DNA of 64,000 nt, from the NCBI GenBank assembly GCA_021851335.1, contig JAJZEA010000003.1, positions 56,001 to 120,000 on the forward strand. The letters run 5' to 3'. Numbering within the stretch: the stretch's first letter is position 1; each line of letters starts with the position of its first letter. Positions 38,056 to 47,007 of the stretch are shown in pieces. The DNA comes from Acidobacteriota bacterium. Lineage in GTDB: Bacteria; Acidobacteriota; Terriglobia; Terriglobales; Acidobacteriaceae. Position numbers and translations under genes: made by a program. Below the pieces are notes generated by a model. That model did no database searches. It saw nothing but the letters and a program-made list of their open reading frames with translations, and was not told where the DNA came from.

Positions 38056-38931
38056 CTACGGATGGAAACGATTGGCGCGCTCAAACTCTTCACGCAACTC
38101 CGGAGTGCGCAGGTTTTCACGCAGGTGGGCCAGGCGCTGCTCCAAAGCCAGAAGCGCTGCGGCGATGGCATCGGCATTGGTGGAGGCGATGTCGCGCCAC
38201 ATGCTGAAAGGGCTGGCACCAAGCCGGGTCATCTCGCGCAAAGCGCGTCCGCCAATCCGGGTGCGCGATGCGTCGTCACCGAGTCGCATCTGCAACTCAG
38301 CCGCCAGTGCAGTGGCCACAAATTGCGGCAGGTGGCTGGTCCAGGCGAGGAGTGCGTCGTGTTCGACAGCGTTCATCTCCATGGGAACAGCGCCGATGCG
38401 CGCGACCCATTCGCGCCAGAGGTCGGCGATGCTGTGCGCAGCCGTTGATTGGCTGAAGGCCCCAGCGGGTGTGAATATCCATGCAGCGTCACGGAAGAGC
38501 GTCGCTTCAGCAGCTTCGGCGCCACTGATCTCCTTGCCTGCCATGGGATGACCAGGCAGAAAGCCGGCTCGATCCGAGCCTGTGAAGAGGCGCTCTGCAG
38601 AGGCGGTGATCTGTGCTTTCGTGCTTCCCACATCTGTGACAAGCTGATGTGGCTGAAGCAGAGGAGCAAGCATCTGCATCCAGTCGAGAATCGCGTAGAC
38701 GGGTCCGCTGAGCAGGATGAGGTCCGAAGCGCAAGCGCTGCGGAGTGCGTCTTCCGTGCCAGACGCAGCCTTGTGGACAGCGCCGCGCTCCAGAGCGGAT
38801 TGAAGCTGCCCGGCATCCTTGTCCCAACCGTCGATCCGGCCGGAGAAGCCAGCGGCTCGCAGCGCCAGTCCTGCGGAGGCACCGAGAAGACCGGTGCCCA
38901 CGATCAGGACGCGCTCGAGCCGAGCCTCCAT
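38056..38931 (-). CDS. tyrA: Prephenate dehydrogenase
   Basis: A 291-residue enzyme for tyrosine synthesis, oxidising prephenate to 4-hydroxyphenylpyruvate. The Rossmann motif is VLIVGTGLLGASAGLAL. Other blocks are TDVGSTKAQI, the substrate site GFLPGHPMAGKE and the SHLPQFVATALA helix with the catalytic histidine region. There is no C-terminal ACT domain. The ATG at 38931 directly abuts the stop codon of the DAHP synthase gene, so the two are coupled. Confidence 0.93.
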   Translation of the reverse strand: MEARLERVLIVGTGLLGASAGLALRAAGFSGRIDGWDKDAGQLQSALERGAVHKAASGTEDALRSACASDLILLSGPVYAILDWMQMLAPLLQPHQLVTDVGSTKAQITASAERLFTGSDRAGFLPGHPMAGKEISGAEAAEATLFRDAAWIFTPAGAFSQSTAAHSIADLWREWVARIGAVPMEMNAVEHDALLAWTSHLPQFVATALAAELQMRLGDDASRTRIGGRALREMTRLGASPFSMWRDIASTNADAIAAALLALEQRLAHLRENLRTPELREEFERANRFHP

Positions 38932-39948
38932 TTACAGGCTGCGCCCCACGGCGGCAGCAATCAGGCGAAGCTGGCCGACCAGTTCCGTGAAGGCTTCCGG
39001 GAACATGGTCTGCGCGCCATCGGAAACAGCCTTGTCGGGGTTTGGATGCACCTCGACGATGATGCCATCGGCTCCGGCAGCGACCGAGGCTCGCGCCATC
39101 GGCGGCACCATATCGCGTCGTCCGGTGCCGTGCGACGGGTCGCCGATGATGGGCAGGTGAGAGAGCTTCTTGATGACCGGAATGGCCGAAACATCCATCG
39201 TGTTGCGCGTATAGGTTTCGTAGGTGCGAATCCCGCGCTCGCAAAGGATGACATCATAGTTGCCACCGGCAAGAATATATTCGCTGGCCAGCAGCAGCTC
39301 CTCAATCGTTGCCGCAATGCCACGCTTCAGCATCACCGGCTTACGCACCTTGCCCAGTTCGCGCAGCAGGTTGAAGTTCTGCATGTTGCGCGCGCCGACC
39401 TGGAAGCAGTCGACATAGGGCAGCATTGGCTCAATCTGCGAGATTTCCATCACCTCGCTGATGGAAAGCAGTCCCTGTTCATCAGCGGCCTCGCGCATCA
39501 GCTTCAGGCCATCGATGCCAAGTCCCTGAAAGGCGTAGGGTGAGCTGCGCGGCTTGAAGGCTCCGCCACGCAAAAAGCTGGCACCGGCTGCCTTCACCTG
39601 GCGGGCAACCTCGTGAATCTGCTCCGGGGTTTCAATCGAGCAGGGTCCGGCCATAATGGCCACCCGTTCGCCACCAACCTGCACTCCGTTGCGAAATGTA
39701 ACGATCGTGCCTTCCGGTCGAAAGCCGCGCCCCGCCAGCTTGTAGGGTGAGCTGATCCGGTGGACATACAAAACACCGGGCAGCAGCTTGAACTCCTCGA
39801 TATCGAGATTCGCCGTCGGGCCAACTCCAGCCAGAATCGATTGTGTCGTTCCTGTGGTGCGGTGCACATTCACACCGCTATTCACCATTTTGTCGATCAC
39901 GTTGTCGATTTGCTCTTCTGTCGCATGTTCCTGCATCGCTACGATCAT
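38932..39948 (-). CDS. aroF: 3-deoxy-7-phosphoheptulonate (DAHP) synthase
   Basis: A 338-residue type I-beta DAHP synthase, the first enzyme of the shikimate pathway, condensing phosphoenolpyruvate with erythrose-4-phosphate. Residues 1-70 form the ferredoxin-like N-terminal regulatory domain (MIVAMQEHATEEQIDNVIDK) seen in the Thermotoga enzyme. The barrel has AGPCSIET, FLRGGAFKPRSSPYAFQG, MLKRGIAATIEE, DPSHGTGRRD and EVHPNPDKA, including metal and substrate ligands. It overlaps the chorismate mutase gene upstream by four bases and abuts tyrA downstream. Confidence 0.95.
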   Translation of the reverse strand: MIVAMQEHATEEQIDNVIDKMVNSGVNVHRTTGTTQSILAGVGPTANLDIEEFKLLPGVLYVHRISSPYKLAGRGFRPEGTIVTFRNGVQVGGERVAIMAGPCSIETPEQIHEVARQVKAAGASFLRGGAFKPRSSPYAFQGLGIDGLKLMREAADEQGLLSISEVMEISQIEPMLPYVDCFQVGARNMQNFNLLRELGKVRKPVMLKRGIAATIEELLLASEYILAGGNYDVILCERGIRTYETYTRNTMDVSAIPVIKKLSHLPIIGDPSHGTGRRDMVPPMARASVAAGADGIIVEVHPNPDKAVSDGAQTMFPEAFTELVGQLRLIAAAVGRSL

Positions 39949-40286
39949 TTGCTCTTCCCCGTCTCGGGCGTCTGTGCGCCTCCATCGTGGCTCGGACCAT
40001 TCGTCTGAGCGTTTCTCTTGCTGGCCAGTTCATTCTTCTGCAAGGTCCGCATCACGTCGATAATGCGCTCATAGATATGCGTCAACTCGATGTCGGGCAA
40101 AGGACCATGATTGGCTGCGCGAATATTTTCGTAAATCTTCTTCTCGCGTGCCGGCTCATAGATGGGGAGTGATGTGGCTACCTTAAGCCGTCCTGCATCC
40201 AGCGCCGTTTCTGCGCGGCGATTGAGCAGTTCCACCAACTGGCGGTCCAGGTCATCGATCTGTTGTCGCAGTTCTTCCAACGTCAT
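39945..40286 (-). CDS. Chorismate mutase, AroQ type
   Basis: A 113-residue all-helical chorismate mutase that converts chorismate to prephenate. The first helix has LEELRQQIDDLDRQLVELLN with the catalytic arginine, followed by RRAETALDAGRLK and the PAREKKIYENI segment. The last 25 residues are a disordered tail (NAQTNGPSHDGGAQ). It overlaps aroF by four bases. In Bacillus these two domains are one protein, so here they appear as a coupled, unfused pair. Confidence 0.92.
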   Translation of the reverse strand: MTLEELRQQIDDLDRQLVELLNRRAETALDAGRLKVATSLPIYEPAREKKIYENIRAANHGPLPDIELTHIYERIIDVMRTLQKNELASKRNAQTNGPSHDGGAQTPETGKSK

Positions 40287-40428
40287 CGTCTACCTCGTGT
40301 GTGGGTTGCGTTTCTGTAATCCTACCCGCTCGGGTTCGGAGGATCCCCGAATCCAGAACGGCAGAGAATGGATCGGCCAGAGATAGCGGCATCGCAGAAT
40401 CTGCTGCGTGCCACAGGTCAAGGGTTCG

Positions 40429-41274
40429 TCAGCTCCGGGCAGACTGCTCCCGTTGCATCCAAGGGTCTGCGCCAGAGGGCTGTCGCAGACCCTTGATAAA
40501 TCGAGAAACTTCGCCAGGCGCTGTAGCCGGGGTGGAGCGTTCGATCAACTCCACAATTGCGCTGCCAATCACCGCCGCATCTGCAAACTGGCCGACCTGG
40601 GCCACATGATCCGCGTTTGAGATGCCGAACCCAACGGCGACTGGCAGCCGGGTCCATCGCCGAATGCGTTCTACCAGCGCTGCAGCGTCGGCGGCTAATT
40701 GCTGCTGTTTTCCTGTGATTCCCGTGCGTGAAATCGCATAAATAAATCCGGATGAATGCTCGGCAATTGCCTGCAAGCGAGCATCGGGACTGGTGGGTGC
40801 GGCCAGAAATACAGAATTCAGTCCTGTGCGGCGCATCTCCGCCAGATAATCACCTGCTTCTTCGACGATCATATCCGTGAGCAGAACTCCATCAGCACCG
40901 GATTCTGCCGCGGCATCGGCAAAGCGACTCATACCGTAGCGCAGGATTGGGTTTAAGTAAGAAAAAAGAATGATCCCGGCGGCGGGACGCGCCGCGCGCA
41001 ACTCTGCTGCCAGATGCAGCACATGCTGGAGCCGCGTTCCTGCTCTCAGTGCGCGCTCGCTGGCTCGCTGGATCACCGGGCCGTCGGCCATGGGATCGCT
41101 GAATGGTACGCCCAGCTCGATCACATCAGCTCCGGCATCGATGGCGGCCAGAGCAATTTCGCGTGTTACTGCAAGGTCGCCGGGACGTATCTGCGCGGCG
41201 TCGGCGAACAGTCCGTTGTCGCCTGCGGTGAGATAAACCACCAGACCTGGATGCTGTGGAAAGCGTATCGGCAT
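40429..41274 (-). CDS. trpA: Tryptophan synthase alpha chain
   Basis: A 281-residue TIM-barrel subunit that releases indole from indole-3-glycerol phosphate. The catalytic aspartate and glutamate lie in DVIELGVPFSDPMADGPVIQ. LLTDMIVEEAGDYL and FIYAISRTGITG, together with VAVGFGISNADHV, complete the phosphate-binding fold. It follows trpB after 25 bases and should form the usual alpha2beta2 complex with it. Confidence 0.96.
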   Translation of the reverse strand: MPIRFPQHPGLVVYLTAGDNGLFADAAQIRPGDLAVTREIALAAIDAGADVIELGVPFSDPMADGPVIQRASERALRAGTRLQHVLHLAAELRAARPAAGIILFSYLNPILRYGMSRFADAAAESGADGVLLTDMIVEEAGDYLAEMRRTGLNSVFLAAPTSPDARLQAIAEHSSGFIYAISRTGITGKQQQLAADAAALVERIRRWTRLPVAVGFGISNADHVAQVGQFADAAVIGSAIVELIERSTPATAPGEVSRFIKGLRQPSGADPWMQREQSARS

Positions 41275-41299
41275 GACCTTCGACGGCGCTGGGTATGGA

Positions 41300-42553
41300 C
41301 TATCGTCCGCTCAGCGGCTCTGCTCCTGCGATCTTTAACTCTCGGGCCAGAATACCCATATCTTTATCGCCACGACCAGAGAGGTTGACTACCAGTATGG
41401 CATGACGAGGCATCTGCGGCGCAATCCGCAGACACTCCGCCACGGCATGAGCGCTCTCCAGCGCAGGCAAAATTCCCTCCGCCTGCGACAGCCGCACAAC
41501 CGCTTCCAGAACATGCGCATCGTCCGCCGAAACATAGCTGGCTCTCCCACTGTCATGCAATGCCGCGTGTTCCGGGCCGACCGTTGCATAATCCAGCCCG
41601 GCAGAGACTGAGTGGGTCAGCGCGACCTGTCCATCTTCATCTTGCAGGACATAGGAGTAGGTCCCTTGCAAAACTCCGGGCACACCGCCCTCGAAGCGCG
41701 CTGCATGGTCGCCCAGTGACTTGCCCCGGCCACCGGCTTCCACGCCGATCAACCGGACATCCTTGTCGCCGAGAAAAGCATGAAATGCGCCGATTGCATT
41801 CGAGCCGCCGCCAACACAGGCCAGGATGGCATCCGGCAGGCGACCTTCGCGCTCCAGCATCTGCTGGCGCAACTCAACGCCAATGACGCGGTGAAAATCT
41901 CGCACCATCGTCGGGTAAGGATGTGGACCCAGCGCCGAACCGAGGATGTAGTAGGTGTCGCGCACGTTCGTCACCCAGTCGCGCAAAGCCTCGTTCACTG
42001 CGTCCTTCAGCGTTCTGGAACCAGAACGGACCGGACAAACCTCGGCGCCCAGCAAGCGCATCCGAAGCACATTCAGCTCTTGTCGCCGAATATCCTCCTC
42101 GCCCATGTACACGATGCAATCCATGCCCAGCAGCGCGCAGACGGTGGCCGTTGCCACGCCATGCTGGCCGGCGCCGGTTTCGGCAATAATTCTTCGCTTG
42201 CCCATGCGCCGCGCAAGCAGCCCCTGACCGAGTGCATTGTTGATCTTGTGTGCGCCTGTGTGGAGCAGGTCTTCGCGCTTCAGATAAATCTTGGCTCCGC
42301 CCAGTTGCTCGGTCAGTCGCGAGGCAAAATACAGCGGCGTTGGACGTCCCGCGAAATTGTGCAGCAGATCGTCCAACTCTGCCCGGAAGACCGGATCAGC
42401 GCTGGCGGCGGCATAGGCCTGCTCCAGTTCGTTCAGCGCAGCCATCAGCGTCTCCGGCACATAACGGCCGCCATACTCGCCAAATCGTCCTGCTGTGTGG
42501 GGCGGCCCTGGTTCCAGGTTTTCTGTCAGATGGAGAACTACTGTGCTTGCCAT
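41300..42553 (-). CDS. trpB: Tryptophan synthase beta chain
   Basis: A 417-residue PLP enzyme that joins indole and serine to make tryptophan. The PLP lysine is in [13 protein letters not shown]. The catalytic glutamate and phosphate loop are in [13 protein letters not shown] and [10 protein letters not shown]. It belongs to the TrpB1 type paired with a TrpA. It is the first gene of a minus-strand series of six, trpB to ahcY. The 142-base gap between trpA and the chorismate mutase gene leaves open whether all are one transcript. Confidence 0.96.
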   Translation of the reverse strand: MASTVVLHLTENLEPGPPHTAGRFGEYGGRYVPETLMAALNELEQAYAAASADPVFRAELDDLLHNFAGRPTPLYFASRLTEQLGGAKIYLKREDLLHTGAHKINNALGQGLLARRMGKRRIIAETGAGQHGVATATVCALLGMDCIVYMGEEDIRRQELNVLRMRLLGAEVCPVRSGSRTLKDAVNEALRDWVTNVRDTYYILGSALGPHPYPTMVRDFHRVIGVELRQQMLEREGRLPDAILACVGGGSNAIGAFHAFLGDKDVRLIGVEAGGRGKSLGDHAARFEGGVPGVLQGTYSYVLQDEDGQVALTHSVSAGLDYATVGPEHAALHDSGRASYVSADDAHVLEAVVRLSQAEGILPALESAHAVAECLRIAPQMPRHAILVVNLSGRGDKDMGILARELKIAGAEPLSGR

Positions 42554-42931
42554 ACTCTGCTCCCGGTGCCGGATTGCACCTCTTCCCCGTTAGTTTACTC
42601 GCACGGGGCTGCGGTGTCTTTCTTCCATGCGCGGCGTGTAAAGCGGCAATCATGCGAAGCACCCGCGATGGACCTTCGCGATGGTGACTTGGCGCAGCTA
42701 CGCCCCGGCCACAGATAATATCCGATCAGGAAACTGTACCAACCCGTAACCTGTTTCATTTACATCATGTATGGGCACCGTCCTCGTTCCTGATCGGGAA
42801 CCATTCCTATCGAACAAAACACCTCCCGCACGGTCATGGCCTCTTCGCGGATTACAATGCAGGAGAAGGCGCTGCGGATCTGAGGCTTCGCGGCATCGAT
42901 GCAGAACGATCATTTCAGGGAGTCTTTCATT
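42554..42931. promoter_or_regulatory. trpB-bactofilin divergent spacer
   Basis: These 378 bases separate two divergent genes and hold no convincing coding region. An 11-base perfect inverted repeat, CCGATCAGGAA at 42722-42732 and TTCCTGATCGG at 42787-42797, has its arms 54 bases apart. TACAAT at 42853-42858 could be the bactofilin -10 element; no good -35 partner is seen. Confidence 0.4.
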
Positions 42932-43429
42932 ATGTGGAAACCGAGTCAGTCCAGCAATTCGCCCGTTCCTCCTACGCCGGAACCTGTTCGTCCCGCAGCG
43001 CCAGTCTTTGAGCCGCCAGTTGCACGCCCAGCCGCACCTGCACCTGCCGCCAGCGGCGATCAGGCCACAATTGGCAAAGGTCTGATGGTCAAGGGCGAGA
43101 TCACCGGTTCGGAATCCCTGTTTATTGACGGCAAAGTGGAAGGTGCAATCAACCTGCCTGGAAACCGCGTGACCGTGGGTCGCAACGGACAAGTAGCCGC
43201 CAACATCTCAGCGCGTGAGATCGTCGTTCTGGGCAAGATTCGTGGCAACGTAGTCGCCACCGACCGTGTAGATATTCGCAGCGAAGGCGCGCTCACCGGA
43301 GATGTTTCCGCCGCTCGGATCAGTATTGAAGACGGCGCATTTTTCAAGGGCGGCATCGACATCCGCAAGCCGGAGGTCAAAGCAGCAGCTGCTGCGTCAG
43401 CCGCGGCCCCAACCTCAGAATCGGCATAA
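42932..43429 (+). CDS. Bactofilin
   Basis: A 165-residue polymer-forming cytoskeletal protein. Residues 1-45 are a proline/alanine-rich tail. Residues about 46-140 form the right-handed beta helix of the bactofilin (DUF583) family, with the recurring pattern ATIGKGLMVKGEITGSESLF, IDGKVEGAINLPG and VVLGKIRGNVVATDRVDIRS. The C-terminus is alanine-rich. Bactofilins assemble into filaments and help place cell wall enzymes. It stands next to a peptidoglycan turnover locus, which is suggestive only. The ATG at 42932 has AGGGAG upstream. Confidence 0.93.
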   Translation: MWKPSQSSNSPVPPTPEPVRPAAPVFEPPVARPAAPAPAASGDQATIGKGLMVKGEITGSESLFIDGKVEGAINLPGNRVTVGRNGQVAANISAREIVVLGKIRGNVVATDRVDIRSEGALTGDVSAARISIEDGAFFKGGIDIRKPEVKAAAAASAAAPTSESA

Positions 43430-43477
43430 TTCGTCACTGAATCCATCAAGGGATTCACCACCGGTTCGGAAACGGCA

Positions 43478-43521
43478 GCCCTCGACGATTGTTCATAAGG
43501 AATGATCTTCGAGGGCTTTTT
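43478..43521 (+). terminator. Terminator after bactofilin gene
   Basis: GCCCTCGA at 43478-43485 pairs with TCGAGGGC at 43509-43516 and is followed by five T residues. The 23-base interior can pair partly with itself. It lies 48 bases after the bactofilin stop. Confidence 0.75.
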
Positions 43522-43551
43522 GTGCGTCGCCGCACTACTCGGAATATTCAG

Positions 43552-46008
43552 TCAATAGAGCAGGTAAGGGGTTCTTTGCTCAAGAAAGTTTGCGTCTTCA
43601 TCCTGCCAGTCTTCGGCAATGCGACGCGGATCCTGCCCAGCCTCAAGCGCCTTCAATGTAGTTCGCGAGCGCAATAGAGTGTCAATAGCAGCCAGCTTGT
43701 ATTGCTGCGGATAAAGTCGATAGAGCATGGCTGCGATTTCGATGCCAAGCTCGGGTGCATCCAGACTGGCACGATCTGTGACGATCAACTGTATGCCGCC
43801 GCAGAGTTCTCCTTTGTACTTCGCTTCGGTCGGCGTAAAGCGGAGAGGAAGAAAGCGAATCCCCGGGATGGCTCGAGCGTTCAGCGCTGTTGCCAGTTCT
43901 ATGGGATCGATCCATGGCGCACCAAGCACTTCAAACGGCGAATCGGTGCCACGTCCCACGGAGATATTGGAGCTTTCAATCAGCCCGATACCCGGATAGA
44001 GCGTGGCCTCCGCGAGCGAGCGTAGATTCGGCGAAGGATTCGTCCACAGCAACCCGGTCGCGTCGTACCAGTCGCCCCGCATCCATCCTTGCATGGCTAC
44101 AACCGTCAGAGCTGCATGAATACTGCGAATCGCGTTGTCATAGCGCGCCAACTCACCGACGGTCATGCCGTGACGCACGGGCAGAGAGGTGTAGTTCACA
44201 AAGGACTCCGAGCCGGGATCTGAGACTGGGCCTTGCACGATCGATCCGGTCAGCGGATTCGGACGGTCGAGGACAATGATCGGCTTGTGTGCCTGCGCCG
44301 CAGCCTCCAGGAAATACCCCAGCGTCGTCTCAAATGTGTAGTAGCGCACACCTGCATCCTGTATGTCGTAGACCAGCGCGTCCACAGTGTCCAACTGGCT
44401 CGCTGTTGGCCGCCTCGCAGCATCCGTTGCTCCATATGCGCTGTAGATCGGCACTCCGGTTGCCGCATCTGTTGAGTTGCTGATTGCTGTTGTGTCAAAC
44501 TTTCCAGCAAATCCATGCTCGGGACTGAAGATTGCCGTCAATTTCAGCCCTGGAGTCTGCGCCAGTACATCAACCGTGCGATGCCCGTGCTCGTCGAGCG
44601 CCGTCTGGTTGGTAATCAGCCCGATGCGCACCGGATGCATCGGATTCGGATGCAGCTCGCGGAAGCCATCAGCTTCGAGCACATCAATGCCTGTCTTCAC
44701 GTGGCCATTGCGATCCGCAATGCGCCGCTCCGCCATCTGCGTGTCGTTGTAACCGGTGATGCGCGCCAACGCCAGCGCCTGCTGCTCGTTCACCGTCAGG
44801 TCGAGCAAAGGAACCACTGCCGTCGCCAGCCTCGTGCGCAGCGAGACGATCGAGGTTCCAGCGTGCTGCGGATGGCCGTTCGGATGTACTGCACTGGCCA
44901 ACAAAATGATCGCCGTATCGGTCACCGGATCCATCCAGAGTGAGGTGCCGGTGAAACCCGTATGCCCAAACGATCCCACTGGCAAAAGGTCGCCGCGATT
45001 GCTGGCAAACGGAGAGTCGATATCCCAACCCAGACCGCGCAGACTGGCGGCATTGGCGGGTTGTTGGGGTGTAGACATCTTCGCCACGGAGGATGCACTC
45101 AGAATGCGATGCGTATGCATCAGATCATCAGCAAAGATTGCCAGATCGTCGGCGGTTGAAAATACTCCAGCATGGCCTGCCACGCCGCCCATCCGTCGCG
45201 CGGTGGGGTCGTGAACGATGCCGCGCAGCATTTCACCCACGGTAGGCCCGTCGGCGACCGTGTCGGTGTCCCACTGCGTCGGCGCAATCTTGCTGCGCCA
45301 CGCCGCGGGCGGCAGAAAGCGTGTATGCGCCATGCCCAACGGAGTGAATATATGCTGTTGCGCATACTCTGCAAGCCCCTGCCCGGTGACTGCTTCTACC
45401 AGAAATCCAAGCGCTTCAAAGTTGATGTCGCTATACAGAAAGCTGCCTCCTGGCGGATGAATCGGGGTACTGGTCATCACCCGCGTCCATGCGGCATCGC
45501 GTCCCATCCAGGCTTGGCTCAGATCGAGATCAGGCGGCAGCCCCGAGTAGTGTGTCATCAGCTCCCGAACCGTAATCTCGCTTTTTCCGTTTTGCGCAAA
45601 TTCAGGCAGATACATCGCAACTGGATCGTTCAGCTTCACGCGCCCAGTCTCAATCAACTGCATCATGGCTGTGGTGGTGGCGACGCATTTGGTCAACGAG
45701 GCCAGATCAAAGATCGTGTCCACGGTCATCGCCTCGCGGTCTGTTGCTGGATGCGAGACAGTGCCCGCTTCGAGCGATCGATTGCCAAACGCCTTGCGAT
45801 AGACGATCCGCCGATGATGTTCGATGAGTACCACGGCCCCTGGAATCGCATGCTCATTGATAGCCTGCTGGACAATCTGATCAATGGCTCGAAATCGAGT
45901 GTGCTCGGATTTGGAAGCTGTGCGCGTGTCTCCGGCAGCGGGAGATTGTGCTGGCAAGGAGGATGAAAGCAGCATTGCGAAAAGAGCGAAGCAGGAGATC
46001 CTAAGCAT
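43552..46008 (-). CDS. Exported serine hydrolase (AmiE-like) fused to NamZ (DUF1343)
   Basis: An 818-residue two-domain protein with a signal peptide (residues 1-21, ending SLPAQ). Residues about 38-410 form a beta-lactamase/AmiE-type domain with the SxxK motif S104-LTK, Y192-SD and H349-TG. Residues about 437-818 are DUF1343, the family of the exo-beta-N-acetylmuramidase NamZ (YbbC), with RIGLITNQTALDEHG and IFSPEHGFAG. In Bacillus subtilis amiE, nagZ and namZ are separate adjacent genes for muropeptide recycling; here two are fused and a NagZ-type gene lies nearby. The expected role is periplasmic breakdown of peptidoglycan fragments. The ATG at 46008 begins the signal peptide; an open frame extends 22 codons further upstream. 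Confidence 0.88.
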   Translation of the reverse strand: MLRISCFALFAMLLSSSLPAQSPAAGDTRTASKSEHTRFRAIDQIVQQAINEHAIPGAVVLIEHHRRIVYRKAFGNRSLEAGTVSHPATDREAMTVDTIFDLASLTKCVATTTAMMQLIETGRVKLNDPVAMYLPEFAQNGKSEITVRELMTHYSGLPPDLDLSQAWMGRDAAWTRVMTSTPIHPPGGSFLYSDINFEALGFLVEAVTGQGLAEYAQQHIFTPLGMAHTRFLPPAAWRSKIAPTQWDTDTVADGPTVGEMLRGIVHDPTARRMGGVAGHAGVFSTADDLAIFADDLMHTHRILSASSVAKMSTPQQPANAASLRGLGWDIDSPFASNRGDLLPVGSFGHTGFTGTSLWMDPVTDTAIILLASAVHPNGHPQHAGTSIVSLRTRLATAVVPLLDLTVNEQQALALARITGYNDTQMAERRIADRNGHVKTGIDVLEADGFRELHPNPMHPVRIGLITNQTALDEHGHRTVDVLAQTPGLKLTAIFSPEHGFAGKFDTTAISNSTDAATGVPIYSAYGATDAARRPTASQLDTVDALVYDIQDAGVRYYTFETTLGYFLEAAAQAHKPIIVLDRPNPLTGSIVQGPVSDPGSESFVNYTSLPVRHGMTVGELARYDNAIRSIHAALTVVAMQGWMRGDWYDATGLLWTNPSPNLRSLAEATLYPGIGLIESSNISVGRGTDSPFEVLGAPWIDPIELATALNARAIPGIRFLPLRFTPTEAKYKGELCGGIQLIVTDRASLDAPELGIEIAAMLYRLYPQQYKLAAIDTLLRSRTTLKALEAGQDPRRIAEDWQDEDANFLEQRTPYLLY

Positions 46009-46167
46009 GGAGAGAAATATCCTCGCAATTGCCAGAATGATGGAGACAGGTTGTTCTCCACATCTTACGCGCACGCCGTCCCTGTGTGATTCCCGCGTAC
46101 AATCAGAACACTGGATTTAAATAGACAGATGGAATCCAGAGTGTGTTCAACTTTGTGCCGGTGGTGT

Positions 46168-46959
46168 ATGCCCCAGAATCTTTCACGAAACTCCATTCAT
46201 ATTGCTATTCCTGAGCCGATCAGTCCTGACTACGACCGCGATGCGCCCTCCTATAATCAGCGCGCATTGCCGCAGTACCTTGCTGCATTGCACAGCGCTG
46301 GCGTCGTTCCTGTAGTTATTCCGCTGCATGAGTCGCCGGCCCGTGTGGCAAAGATTCTAGCGACGACACAGGGTGTCTTGTTGCCGGGTAGTCGTGCAGA
46401 TGTTGATCCGGCTCGATATGGCGAACCGCGTCATCCGTTGTGCGCTCCATCGGATCCCGAACGAGCAGCCGTGGATGAGTTGTTGATTCAGGATGCATTT
46501 CAGATGCGCAAGCCAATCCTCGCAATTTGCCAGGGCATCCAGACGCTCAATGTGTGGCTGGGAGGAACGTTAATTCAGGACCTTCCGGAAGAGATGGGCG
46601 AGCATGTCAACCACTCTCCCGGTCGAGAAATTTCCTCCGCGCACACTTTGTCGGTTGTGCCAGATTCGCATCTGGAAGCACTGGCAAATTCTGCCGTGAA
46701 GCATGGCGAAGCAAGACCCATCATGGTCAACTCCAGTCATCATCAGGCTCTTCATCAGATTGGTGATCGTTTGCGTGTCACTGCTGTCAGTCCTCTGGAT
46801 GCAGTGGTTGAAGCGGTGGAATTGGTGCCGGAGTTGGCAGAAAGCCACTGGCTGTTGGGTGTGCAATGGCATCCGGAGCGTACAGTTACTACCAGTGCTT
46901 TGTCGCGAACGATATTTCAAGATTTCGCTGCTGCCGCGGAGCAATGGAAGCAAAAGTAG
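46168..46959 (+). CDS. Class I glutamine amidotransferase-like hydrolase, peptidase C26
   Basis: A 263-residue protein of the gamma-glutamyl hydrolase family that includes PuuD. The nucleophile is Cys121 in LAICQGIQTLNVWLGG; the histidine and glutamate of the triad are in GVQWHPE near the end. VLLPGSRADVDPARYG and VNSSHHQALHQIGDRL are further family marks. PuuD splits gamma-glutamyl-GABA. Position between two peptidoglycan enzymes suggests a gamma-glutamyl peptide substrate, which is inference. The ATG at 46168 is preferred to that at 46129 because it follows GGTGG and fits family starts. An imperfect 18-base duplication follows directly on the copy holding the stop codon. Confidence 0.85.
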   Translation: MPQNLSRNSIHIAIPEPISPDYDRDAPSYNQRALPQYLAALHSAGVVPVVIPLHESPARVAKILATTQGVLLPGSRADVDPARYGEPRHPLCAPSDPERAAVDELLIQDAFQMRKPILAICQGIQTLNVWLGGTLIQDLPEEMGEHVNHSPGREISSAHTLSVVPDSHLEALANSAVKHGEARPIMVNSSHHQALHQIGDRLRVTAVSPLDAVVEAVELVPELAESHWLLGVQWHPERTVTTSALSRTIFQDFAAAAEQWKQK

Positions 46960-46977
46960 CAGTGGAAGCAAAAGCTG
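46942..46977 (+). repeat. Tandem 18-base duplication across the stop of the C26 gene
   Basis: CAATGGAAGCAAAAGTAG (46942-46959, ending in the stop codon) is followed directly by CAGTGGAAGCAAAAGCTG (46960-46977), 15 of 18 identical and in frame, then TAA at 46978-46980. Reading through the TAG would add only six residues. Confidence 0.7.
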
Positions 46978-47007
46978 TAAAGTACTTTCTTTGATGAAGG
47001 CCGTCTT

